DNA from: an uncultured Bacteroides sp.
GTDB lineage: Bacteria; Bacteroidota; Bacteroidia; Bacteroidales; Bacteroidaceae
Assembly (NCBI GenBank): GCA_947074235.1
Contig: CAMTOV010000013.1
Coordinates: 1 to 33,422, forward strand
Direction of reading: 5' to 3'
DNA length: 33,422 nt
Shown here: positions 26,583 through 33,422 of the stretch, in pieces
How positions within the stretch are numbered: the first letter of the stretch is position 1
How the letters are laid out: each line of letters opens with the position of its first letter
Program-made: the position numbers and the translations under genes
Notes under the pieces: generated by a model
Seen by the model: the letters and a program-made list of their open reading frames with translations, nothing else
The model's database searches: none
Told to the model about the DNA's origin: nothing

Positions 26583-27419
26583 TTGAAGAATAACTTTATC
26601 ATAAGAGCCATTACCGGTATACTGTTCGTAGCTGTAATTGTGGGCTGTATACTTTGGAATCCATTAGCATTTGGCTGCTTATTTGTAATCATCAGTACAC
26701 TTACCATACGCGAATTTGGCACTTTGGTCAATCGTATTGAAGGTGTTGATATCAACAAGACGATAACTTCGCTTGGTGGTGCATATTTATTTATGGCTTT
26801 TATGGCTTTTTGTATTGGTGCTTATGATTCAAAAGTTTTTATCCCTTATGTGTTGCTGGTTTTATATTTGCTGATTAGCGAGTTGTATTTGAAGAAACAG
26901 AACCCAGTCAATAATTGGGCTTATTCCATGTTTAGTCAGCTATATATAGCACTGCCTTTTGCTATGCTCAATGTGTTGGCTTTTCAATATGACGGCATGA
27001 TAGATGATGTAAGCTATAATCCGATACTGCCACTAGCTGTATTTATTTTTCTTTGGTTAAATGATACAGGGGCATATTGTGTTGGATCTTTATTGGGTAA
27101 GCATCGGTTGTTCGAAAGAATATCTCCTAAAAAATCGTGGGAAGGTTCAATTGGTGGTGCAGTTGTATGTGTAGCTATTTCATTTTTGCTTGCTCATTTT
27201 TTCCCATTTATGAATACGTTGCAGTGGATAGGACTATCGCTGGTTATTGTTGTTTTTGGCACTTGGGGAGATTTAACAGAGTCTTTACTCAAACGTCAGC
27301 TAAAAATCAAAGACTCAGGCACAATCTTGCCAGGACATGGCGGTATGCTCGATAGATTTGATAGTTCGCTTATGGCTATTCCAGCCGCTGCGGTATATAT
27401 CTACTTGATTTCTTTTTAG
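26583..27419 (+). CDS. cdsA: Phosphatidate cytidylyltransferase
   Basis: The 278-residue integral membrane enzyme makes CDP-diacylglycerol from phosphatidate and CTP, the branch point to all phospholipids. The CdsA signature lies near the C-terminus: LKRQLKIKDSGTILPGHGG followed by MLDRFDS; SPKKSWEGSIGG is also typical. Six to eight helices are likely. The start is TTG at 26583: the first in-frame ATG is about 70 residues in and would remove the first two helices, so TTG is the better choice. It lies 26 bases after ftsH. Cardiolipin synthase at 11750 acts further down the same pathway. Confidence 0.95.
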   Translation: MKNNFIIRAITGILFVAVIVGCILWNPLAFGCLFVIISTLTIREFGTLVNRIEGVDINKTITSLGGAYLFMAFMAFCIGAYDSKVFIPYVLLVLYLLISELYLKKQNPVNNWAYSMFSQLYIALPFAMLNVLAFQYDGMIDDVSYNPILPLAVFIFLWLNDTGAYCVGSLLGKHRLFERISPKKSWEGSIGGAVVCVAISFLLAHFFPFMNTLQWIGLSLVIVVFGTWGDLTESLLKRQLKIKDSGTILPGHGGMLDRFDSSLMAIPAAAVYIYLISF

Positions 27420-27472
27420 AATAACTCTAAAATATAATACAGATGATTGTAGTAAAGGTTGCCTGAGAGTAA

Positions 27473-27505
27473 TTTGCTACACTCATTGTTGTTTAAATAT
27501 ACTTG
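27473..27505 (+). promoter_or_regulatory. Promoter of the ATP-grasp gene
   Basis: TTTG (27473-27476), 21 bases, then TATACTTG (27498-27505), one base off TAnnTTTG, lie 30 bases before the ATG at 27536. With the 116-base gap after cdsA it suggests separate transcription. Confidence 0.5.
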
Positions 27506-27535
27506 CAACTTCTATATTGAATAAGGATTTGAAAT

Positions 27536-28399
27536 ATGAAAAGAGGATTAATTTTATATCCAAAATCTACCACAAATAGCTTAAGCAATGCTTTTAGTTG
27601 GTTGAAGCAAGAAGCTAGTTGTTTTGACATACAATTGGATATTCTTTTTTTTGAAGAGATTGAGCTTGTGTATGGACCCAACTATTATCTAACGGTATCT
27701 GGAAATCAATTAAATCAAGTAGATTTTGTAGTGATGCGAGGCTATCATGAATTAATCTCTTTGCATTTTGAGCTCCAGGGCATCCCGGTGATTAACAGTT
27801 ATGCATCTATGCAACTCTCTCACAATAAGATGTTGACTCACCAAACGCTCACAATTAATAATATTCCCACCCCAAAGAGCATTTTTACTCAAAATGCCAA
27901 TTACTTGGATCTTTGTAAAGAGTTTCAAAATCAACAATTTGTAGTGAAGCAAATAGATGGTTCTAAAGGAGAGAATGTTTTTCTTGTACATTCTGAAGAA
28001 GAGTTTGATAAAGCGATATCGAAAATAGGGTCAAGCTGTATGTTTCAGCAATATATCAGCACTAGTTTTGGTCGCGACATCCGTGTATGGGTAATTGGAA
28101 ATCGCATTGCAGGCTGTGTATTGCGTCAATCCGATACTTCTTTCCTTTCTAACTATTCGCAAGGCGGTAAAGCCTTGCACTTTGATATAAACCAAGAGGT
28201 TGCTGAGCTCGCATTGCGAAGTACCCATGCGTTAGGGCTTGAATTTGCAGGTGTAGATATTTTGTTCGACCAAGTGGGATATTATGTTTGTGAAGTTAAT
28301 GGTAATGCAGGGTTTCGATCAATCTCTTCTATATCAGATGAAAACATACCCTATCAACTATTCGAATATATAAATAAGCGAGTGTATGGTTTTGGCTGA
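27536..28399 (+). CDS. RimK-like ATP-grasp ligase
   Basis: The 287-residue protein has the RimK/LysX-type ATP-grasp fold, which joins a carboxylate to an amine through an acyl phosphate. The N-terminal pre-ATP-grasp domain spans ~1-90. The ATP-binding Lys is probably Lys138 in FVVKQIDGSKGENV. FGRDIRVWVIGN at 178-189 matches the RimK core (in RimK, CDIRCLVVGD). SNYSQGG at 205-211 corresponds to SNLHRGG. The metal-binding end is GVDILFDQ...VCEVNGNAGF with Glu253 and Asn255. No peptide, carrier protein or maturation gene is nearby, so the acceptor (ribosomal protein, peptide, cofactor or amino acid) is unknown. It has its own promoter. Confidence 0.85.
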   Translation: MKRGLILYPKSTTNSLSNAFSWLKQEASCFDIQLDILFFEEIELVYGPNYYLTVSGNQLNQVDFVVMRGYHELISLHFELQGIPVINSYASMQLSHNKMLTHQTLTINNIPTPKSIFTQNANYLDLCKEFQNQQFVVKQIDGSKGENVFLVHSEEEFDKAISKIGSSCMFQQYISTSFGRDIRVWVIGNRIAGCVLRQSDTSFLSNYSQGGKALHFDINQEVAELALRSTHALGLEFAGVDILFDQVGYYVCEVNGNAGFRSISSISDENIPYQLFEYINKRVYGFG

Positions 28400-28436
28400 T
28401 TCGCAAGCTATTAAACAAGGAATATAACTAAAGCAA

Positions 28437-28493
28437 ATTACCTTGTATTTTGTATTAGTTTATATGCAAAAACAATACAAAATACAAGGTAAT
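28437..28493. terminator. Perfect 20-bp inverted repeat between convergent genes
   Basis: Arms at 28437-28456 and 28474-28493 are exact reverse complements (core CCTTGTATTTTGTATT) around a 17-base loop. It lies between the ATP-grasp stop and the convergent lipoprotein gene, so a shared terminator is the obvious role. Neither strand has a real T-run after the stem, which is unusual. Confidence 0.55.
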
Positions 28494-28534
28494 ATGAATC
28501 ATTTAATAGTTAGTCTATAAATAGCTAATTAATG

Positions 28535-29272
28535 CTATTTAATCATTGTTTCTTGTGGCGTGCTACGACTGAAATCTGCCATAGATGCTTGATTGGTTTG
28601 GTTTAGATTCATTTCAAGTTCTATTTCGCCATTTTCCTTCGAATTCATTCGCAAGATAATTCCTTTCTTGCCGGTTAGGTCAATGGAGTCTAGATTGAAC
28701 GACACCGCGCCGTTTTGCCAATAGCCTGATAGGTCATTATAGGTATTGTAGCGCAAAGCTAGGTAGACATAATCTTTCATATCTCCATCTATTGATTCGC
28801 CTTGCACTAAGTTAATGAAATGCTTATCAACAAGAGGCATGTCTTGACGGAAAATGATATTCATATAACCGTTGTCTATCCATAAGTTTCCTTTGTAGAT
28901 AATGATAGGGTCATTGCCAAACTCTTCTTCATTTTCGGGAGTAATCTCTGCAATGTTTTTAGTTAGAATAGGGTAGATAGCTTCTAGCTTTATGGCCATG
29001 TCGTAGTTGTTATAATTATCGGCCAAAGGGTTGAAGTATGAGATAACTCTTTCGCCATCTACCGGTTTATACCAACGTGCTGCATCAGCCGATAACCAAA
29101 GTGTACCAAATCTATCGGAATCAAGATAGTAGGTATTGCCGCTTATTACACGTACTGTTGCCCAGCTCATGCCAATATCGCCAATGGAGTAGCCATCTTT
29201 ATTATCACAAGATTGTGTTGTGAAAGCCAATATTGCCAGCATGGATACAAGAAATAGGTTAAATCTTTTCAT
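28535..29272 (-). CDS. NigD-like lipoprotein
   Basis: The product is about 245 residues from ATG 29272 (MKRFNLFLVSMLAILAFTTQ, then SC). An upstream GTG at 29335 is open but sits in the lpxB terminator, so the internal ATG, which begins a lipoprotein signal, is chosen. Cys22 would be lipidated. The mature part is beta-rich with WATVRVISGNTYYLDSDRFG and RVISYFNPLADNY near the start, features I associate with the Bacteroidetes NigD-like family (OB-like N-terminal domain). NigD was named from a bacteriocin region, but family members are widespread and of unknown role. No bacteriocin gene is seen here. A terminator separates it from lpxB. Confidence 0.75.
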   Translation of the reverse strand: MKRFNLFLVSMLAILAFTTQSCDNKDGYSIGDIGMSWATVRVISGNTYYLDSDRFGTLWLSADAARWYKPVDGERVISYFNPLADNYNNYDMAIKLEAIYPILTKNIAEITPENEEEFGNDPIIIYKGNLWIDNGYMNIIFRQDMPLVDKHFINLVQGESIDGDMKDYVYLALRYNTYNDLSGYWQNGAVSFNLDSIDLTGKKGIILRMNSKENGEIELEMNLNQTNQASMADFSRSTPQETMIK

Positions 29273-29305
29273 ATTATTATAATGGTTTATGTTGTACTTT
29301 CTTAT

Positions 29306-29341
29306 AAAAATGAAAAAGTCGGGCAAATACTGCACCGACTT
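29306..29341 (-). terminator. Terminator of the surE-lpxB unit
   Basis: On the - strand AAGTCGG and CCGACTT pair around a 12-base loop and run into TTTTTCATTTTT. It lies 27 bases after the lpxB stop and before the lipoprotein ATG. Confidence 0.85.
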
Positions 29342-29368
29342 AATAAATATTTAAAAAATAATTGTGTT

Positions 29369-30511
29369 TTATTTCTTACTATTTAGCAATTCTATGATTT
29401 GAGAAGCCGCTCTTTTGGGCGCACCTGGTTCGCCAAGCCTATGTTGCATATCTTTATAGCCACACAGCATTTTGTTGCGATGCGATTCATTATTTAATAT
29501 CAAATCAAGCTCATTTCGCATATTATTCACCGTCATGCCATCGGCTACCAGCTCTTTTACTACCTCTTTGTTGGCTATTAAATTCACTAATGATATATAT
29601 GGAACCTTCAATACATGCTTTCGTAGAAAAGACATGAATTTGCCGAAGCTTAAATAATAACAAACTACCTGAGGAGTGTTAAACATAGCCGTTTCGAGAG
29701 TTGCTGTGCCCGAAGTAACAAGAGCTGCGCTAGCATATTTTAATAGCAAATAAGTTTGATTGAATATAATCTTTGCCGATACACCTTTCAAGCATTCGTT
29801 ATAATAGTCTAGAGGTATTGATGGTGCTCCGGCTATTACCAATTGATAATTAGGAAATGCTGAAGCAGCTTGCAGCATCTTGGGCAGATTGTCTTTAATT
29901 TCTTGCTTTCTGCTTCCGGCAAGAATGGCTATTATTGGTTTATCATCCAACTGATTTGTTTTAATGAAATCATTCAAGCTAACCTTATTGCACTTTTCAA
30001 ACTCTGCTATTTCATCTACTGTAGGGTTGCCCACATAGTGGATAGGATAGTTGTGTTTCTTTTCGAAAAAATCTACTTCAAACGGCAAAATAGAAAATAG
30101 TTCATCAACATCTCGTTTTATGTTCTTAATCCTATATTCTTTCCATGCCCATATTTTAGGTGAGATATAATAATAAATAGGAATTTGAGTATTGCTATGA
30201 ATATATTTAGCTATTTCAAGGTTAAATCCAGGATAATCTACTAAAATCACTACATCGGGATGCCAAGAAATAATGTCTTCTTTGCAACGTTTCATGTTGG
30301 CAAATATGGTGCGTAAATGTAACAACACGGGTATAAAACCCATATAGGCTAGTTCTCTGTAATGTTTTACAGGGTTGCCGCCTATTGTAGCCATCATATC
30401 GCCGCCTAGAAATCTGAATTCTGCGTTCGGATCCTTTTCTTTTAGTGCTGCCATCAAGTGCGATGCATGCAAGTCGCCCGAAGCTTCTCCTGCTATTAAA
30501 TAATACCTCAT
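29369..30511 (-). CDS. lpxB: Lipid-A-disaccharide synthase
   Basis: The 380-residue GT19 glycosyltransferase joins UDP-2,3-diacylglucosamine and lipid X to form the lipid A disaccharide at the inner membrane. The start RYYLIAGEASGDLHASHLM is the family signature. VILVDYPGFNLEIAKYIH and YYISPKIWAWKEYRIKNIK follow in the N-terminal half. ILAGSRKQEIKDNLP and ALVTSGTATLETAMFNTPQV lie in the nucleotide-binding half. Length is usual. It starts 7 bases after surE, so the two are co-transcribed. Confidence 0.97.
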   Translation of the reverse strand: MRYYLIAGEASGDLHASHLMAALKEKDPNAEFRFLGGDMMATIGGNPVKHYRELAYMGFIPVLLHLRTIFANMKRCKEDIISWHPDVVILVDYPGFNLEIAKYIHSNTQIPIYYYISPKIWAWKEYRIKNIKRDVDELFSILPFEVDFFEKKHNYPIHYVGNPTVDEIAEFEKCNKVSLNDFIKTNQLDDKPIIAILAGSRKQEIKDNLPKMLQAASAFPNYQLVIAGAPSIPLDYYNECLKGVSAKIIFNQTYLLLKYASAALVTSGTATLETAMFNTPQVVCYYLSFGKFMSFLRKHVLKVPYISLVNLIANKEVVKELVADGMTVNNMRNELDLILNNESHRNKMLCGYKDMQHRLGEPGAPKRAASQIIELLNSKK

Positions 30512-30518
30512 CTTCTGC

Positions 30519-31286
30519 TTATTTAAACCAACTGTTAAGTTCGTTCATAAATTTATAACCCGTTAAGTCGATTTGTATAGGTGTTATAGCTGCATAATTG
30601 TGATGTAAAGCCCATCTATCTGTCTTTTCATCATTAGAATCGGCATCAATAAAAGTGCCTGTCAGCCAAAAGTAATTTTCATCCCCTTTTCTAGGACATG
30701 ATTCCCATTCCTGTGTCCAGTATCCTCTAGCTTGGGTGCATACCTTGATGCCTTTTATTTCATCATTTGGGAAGTTTACATTTAAACAGGTTTGCATGGG
30801 TAAGCCTTTCTTCAATATCTCATCTACAATTTTGAAAATAAAAGGCTTGGTATGAATAAAATCTACATCAGGATTGTGGCTACAAATTGAAAAACCCACA
30901 GACGGTATATCGTTTAAACACCCCTCAATCACTACTCCCATAGTTCCAGAGTTGTGCACATTGGTGGCCGAGTTGTCACCATGATTGATGCCGCTAACGA
31001 TAATATCTGGTTTTCTGCCATTTAATATAGTAAAAAGCGAAAGTTTTACACAATCGGTAGGAGTGCCACTACATTTATAAATAGAAAGTCCAACATCTTT
31101 GCGCACTAGGTCATAGTGCACAGGTTGTGTAACGGTAATAGCGCATCCACTACCCGAGCGGGCACTATCTGGAGCCACAACAACAATCTCTCCCAGCGGT
31201 CTGAGATAATCAATCAACTCATTGATACCTTTTGCCAAATACCCATCATCGTTGGATATTAATATTAAAGGTCGCTTTAATTCCAT
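30519..31286 (-). CDS. surE: 5'-nucleotidase SurE
   Basis: The 255-residue metal-dependent phosphatase acts on nucleoside 5'-monophosphates in stationary-phase survival. The metal site is recognisable: Asp13-Asp14 in [13 protein letters not shown], Ser44 in [10 protein letters not shown] and Asn101 in [26 protein letters not shown] is also typical of the family. It is the first gene of surE-lpxB and is divergent from parA. A -7 box lies at 31309-31316. Confidence 0.96.
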   Translation of the reverse strand: MELKRPLILISNDDGYLAKGINELIDYLRPLGEIVVVAPDSARSGSGCAITVTQPVHYDLVRKDVGLSIYKCSGTPTDCVKLSLFTILNGRKPDIIVSGINHGDNSATNVHNSGTMGVVIEGCLNDIPSVGFSICSHNPDVDFIHTKPFIFKIVDEILKKGLPMQTCLNVNFPNDEIKGIKVCTQARGYWTQEWESCPRKGDENYFWLTGTFIDADSNDEKTDRWALHHNYAAITPIQIDLTGYKFMNELNSWFK

Positions 31287-31308
31287 ATTGATACTTTTTT
31301 GTTTATGA

Positions 31309-31316
31309 CAAAAGTA
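31309..31316 (-). promoter_or_regulatory. -7 box of surE
   Basis: CAAAAGTA reads TACTTTTG on the - strand, 22 bases before the surE ATG. No TTTG is present at the normal -33 distance. Confidence 0.45.
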
Positions 31317-31412
31317 ACAAAAAACCGAGATGATTGATGACTAAGTGCGCAATTTTCAGCTTTAGATGATTTGATATGGCATATAATATATATGTATAAT
31401 GTGGTTCTTCAT

Positions 31413-31491
31413 CCGTGAAACAATACTGGTCAACTATTAAATAAGTTATTGATTATTAAATAACCCGGTCTGTTTTTTGTCCGTGAAACAA
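31413..31491 (+). repeat. Two CCGTGAAACAA repeats upstream of parA, parS-like half sites
   Basis: CCGTGAAACAA occurs at 31413-31423 and 31481-31491. GTGAAACA is the right half of the widespread parS sequence TGTTTCACGTGAAACA; the left halves here are poor (2 of 8 and 4 of 8 matches). The second copy lies between the -33 and -7 boxes of parA. The rest of the 31317-31475 gap is AT-rich with no gene seen. Confidence 0.4.
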
Positions 31492-31508
31492 ATTATTAGT
31501 TATATTTG
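31476..31508 (+). promoter_or_regulatory. Promoter of parA
   Basis: TTTG (31476-31479), 21 bases, then TATATTTG (31501-31508) match the Bacteroides promoter. The implied leader before the parA ATG is about 135 bases. The CCGTGAAACAA repeat sits within the spacer. Confidence 0.6.
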
Positions 31509-31652
31509 CACACCCTGAAAAGGGGATATTGTAGTTCAGTTATTAACAAAACAACTGACTTATCAACAGAAAACGAAAAGTTTCTATTTTTTAGTAGGTA
31601 TGCTAATGTTTTATCATTTATTTCGCACATAGTTACAAAGAACTCGAATAAT

Positions 31653-32420
31653 ATGGGAAAAATTATTGCTTTGGCAAATCAAAAAGGCGGGGTTGGTAAA
31701 ACTACTACGACAATTAATTTGGCAGCATCGCTAGCCACTCTCGAAAAAAAAGTACTGGTAGTTGATGCTGATCCTCAAGCAAATGCCTCTTCAGGTTTGG
31801 GCGTTAATATCAAACAATCTGAATGTACTATTTACGAATGTATTGTTGATAGAGCTAATGTGCAAGATGCTATACTTGATACAGAAATAGATACACTCAA
31901 GGTTATTTCATCACATATCAATTTGGTGGGTGCCGAAATCGAAATGCTCAATCTTCCCAATCGTGAAAAGATTCTTAAAGAGGTGCTTGCCCCATTGAAG
32001 GAAGAATATGATTATATCCTAATTGACTGCTCTCCATCTCTGGGTTTAATAACTATCAACTCATTGACTGCTGCCGATTCAGTTATTATCCCTGTTCAAG
32101 CCGAATATTTTGCACTTGAAGGTATTAGCAAATTGTTGAATACAATCAAAATCATCAAATCTAAACTCAATCCAGGCTTAGAGGTTGAGGGCTTCTTATT
32201 AACAATGTATGATTCGCGCTTAAGACAGGCCAATCAGATATATGATGAGGTGAAAAGACACTTCCAAGAATTGGTGTTCAAAACAGTGATTCAGCGCAAT
32301 GTGAAGTTGAGCGAAGCTCCTAGTTATGGTATTCCTACTATTCTTTATGATGCCGATTCTACCGGAGCTAAAAATCACTTGGCTCTAGCTAAAGAGATTA
32401 TAAATAGAAACGAAAAATAA
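31653..32420 (+). CDS. parA: Chromosome partitioning ATPase ParA/Soj
   Basis: The 255-residue deviant Walker ATPase binds DNA as an ATP dimer and works with ParB to segregate the origin region. The P-loop KGGVGKTT is at 11-18 with the signature Lys11. VLVVDADPQANASSG and YILIDCSPSLGLITINSL are the other nucleotide motifs. The small size, without an N-terminal helix-turn-helix, marks the chromosomal (Soj) type. The frame is open upstream to a TTG at 31506, but that overlaps the -7 box; ATG 31653 is the family start. parB follows after 13 bases. Confidence 0.97.
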   Translation: MGKIIALANQKGGVGKTTTTINLAASLATLEKKVLVVDADPQANASSGLGVNIKQSECTIYECIVDRANVQDAILDTEIDTLKVISSHINLVGAEIEMLNLPNREKILKEVLAPLKEEYDYILIDCSPSLGLITINSLTAADSVIIPVQAEYFALEGISKLLNTIKIIKSKLNPGLEVEGFLLTMYDSRLRQANQIYDEVKRHFQELVFKTVIQRNVKLSEAPSYGIPTILYDADSTGAKNHLALAKEIINRNEK

Positions 32421-32433
32421 AATAGATAACGAT

Positions 32434-33327
32434 ATGACAAAGCAAAGAAGAAATGCACTTGGACGTGGGTTGGATGCTTTACTTTCTATGGATGAAGTGA
32501 AGACTGAAGGTTCTTCATCAATCAACGAAATAGAATTGTCTAAGATATCTGTTAACCCTAATCAGCCACGCAGAGAGTTTGATGAAGTTGCCTTGCAGGA
32601 ACTATCAGATTCGATTGCTGAAATAGGTATTATTCAACCTATCACTCTTCGCAAGCTAACTGATAATGAATATCAGATTATTGCGGGTGAAAGAAGGTAT
32701 AGAGCTTCGCTCAAAGCAGGGTTAAAGACAGTTCCTGCCTATATTCGTACGGCCGACGATGAAAACGTGATGGAGATGGCACTAGTTGAAAATATCCAAC
32801 GCGAAGATTTGAACGCTGTAGAGATTGCATTGGCTTATCAGCATCTTATAGAGCAATATGAACTAACTCAAGAACGATTAAGCGAGAGGGTAGGTAAGAA
32901 ACGTACTACGATAGCCAACTATCTTCGCCTTTTGAAACTTCCTGCTCCAATCCAAATGGCTTTGCAGAACAAGCAAATTGATATGGGACATGCACGTGCT
33001 CTCATTACATTGGCCGATCCTAAGTTACAAGTCAAATTGTTTGAAGAAATTGTTGCTCAAGGATACTCTGTGCGCAAAGTAGAAGAAATGGTAAAACTCT
33101 TAAATAGTGGAGAAGCGGTGAAAAGTGGAGATAAAAAGATTGCTCCTAAACGCACTAAACTTCCTGAAGAGTTTAACTTATTAAAAAAACATCTTTCTGA
33201 TTATTTCCATACAAAAGTGCAGCTAAGTTGTTCTGATAAGGGAAAAGGGAAAATTAGTATTCCTTTCAACAATGAAGAAGAATTGGAGCATATCATGGAA
33301 ATGTTTGACATGTTAAAGAATAAATGA
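32434..33327 (+). CDS. parB: Chromosome partitioning protein ParB/Spo0J
   Basis: The 297-residue CTP-dependent DNA clamp loads at parS sites and stimulates ParA. ALGRGLDALLS at about 8-18 is the ParA-contact region. NPNQPRREFDEVALQELSDS at 41-60 and GERRYRA at 85-91 form the CTP-binding ParB/Srx domain. The helix-turn-helix follows (LTQERLSERVGKKRTTIANY), and a C-terminal dimerisation domain ends it. The stop overlaps the next ATG by 4 bases (ATGA), implying coupling. Confidence 0.97.
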   Translation: MTKQRRNALGRGLDALLSMDEVKTEGSSSINEIELSKISVNPNQPRREFDEVALQELSDSIAEIGIIQPITLRKLTDNEYQIIAGERRYRASLKAGLKTVPAYIRTADDENVMEMALVENIQREDLNAVEIALAYQHLIEQYELTQERLSERVGKKRTTIANYLRLLKLPAPIQMALQNKQIDMGHARALITLADPKLQVKLFEEIVAQGYSVRKVEEMVKLLNSGEAVKSGDKKIAPKRTKLPEEFNLLKKHLSDYFHTKVQLSCSDKGKGKISIPFNNEEELEHIMEMFDMLKNK

Positions 33328-33422
33328 TAAAATATATTTTACGATACAACTACTATGTTATAGCCCTGCTATTTTGTATTTTACAAATAGCAGGGATTGA
33401 TGCTTTTGGACAGGAAGCTATT
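33324..33422 (+). CDS. Start of a secreted or membrane protein, 3' end missing
   Basis: An ATG overlapping the parB stop by 4 bases opens a frame of 33 codons to the window end. It begins MIKYILRYNYYVIALLFCIL and continues to AFGQEAI, which looks like a signal peptide ending near AFG-Q. In Bacteroides the gene after parB commonly encodes a DUF5683-domain protein, so that is the likely identity. The visible part alone cannot prove it. Confidence 0.6.
   Translation, partial: MIKYILRYNYYVIALLFCILQIAGIDAFGQEAI

Noticed and set aside
28535-29272. Bacteriocin locus suggested by the NigD-like name
   Set aside because: No NigA-C-like gene, small secreted peptide or immunity gene is visible; the family is common in non-bacteriocin contexts.
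31560-31568. DnaA-box-like TTATCAACA in the parA leader, hint of an origin
   Set aside because: A single site with one mismatch, no cluster and no dnaA or dnaN nearby; an origin cannot be claimed.
31506-31652. N-terminal extension of ParA from TTG 31506
   Set aside because: The start overlaps the -7 box and the extension precedes the standard ParA start MGKIIALANQKGG.

Overview
The window reads as a low-GC Bacteroidales chromosome, most likely Bacteroides or a close relative. Three things point there: promoters of the Bacteroides type (TTTG, a 19-21 base spacer, then TAnnTTTG), Bacteroidetes-specific families (an outer-membrane protein with a CarboxypepD_reg-like start, a NigD-like lipoprotein, DUF3822, a DUF5683-like leader), and tRNAs without an encoded CCA. 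Species was not determined. No phage, integrase, CRISPR array, rRNA or intact insertion sequence was seen.

Region 1 (1-5160) is the end of an arabinan-utilisation cluster on the + strand: a 5'-clipped GH43 endo-arabinanase, a GH127 beta-L-arabinofuranosidase and a GH51 alpha-L-arabinofuranosidase. Together they would cut the arabinan backbone and release arabinose from both anomeric linkages. After them come three spaced GTTGACT repeats and a long hairpin. Region 2 (5291-6882) has a membrane-anchored alpha/beta hydrolase with a curious in-frame open stretch beyond its stop, then tRNA-Pro(GGG) with clear promoter and terminator. Region 3 (6986-13189) holds aroB, a small four-helix membrane protein, a 974-residue outer-membrane barrel protein with a glycine-rich tail, and a cardiolipin synthase.

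Region 4 (13197-15184, - strand) is a tight three-gene unit: a membrane-anchored protein of unknown function with a pseudopilin-like helix, a DUF3822 protein, and rsmD, with overlapping ends. It is divergent from a RecD-like helicase gene (15283-16701), which is followed by four 22-base degenerate tandem repeats. Region 5 (16934-23631) holds pepD and an LPG-synthase-TM family membrane protein on the - strand, then rsmA (ksgA), mgtE and a five-repeat DUF349 protein on the + strand.

Region 6 (23758-28399) has tRNA-Gln(CTG), then rsfS, ftsH and cdsA, followed by a RimK-like ATP-grasp ligase that appears to have its own promoter. Region 7 (28535-31286, - strand) has a NigD-like lipoprotein, lpxB and surE. 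Region 8 (31653-33422) is divergent from it: parA, parB and the first 33 codons of a third, overlapping gene.

Most of the window is core genome and shows no plainly new system. The most promising leads are the pseudopilin-like/DUF3822 pair beside rsmD, the 22-base repeat block, the parS-like half sites in front of parA, and the orphan ATP-grasp enzyme.
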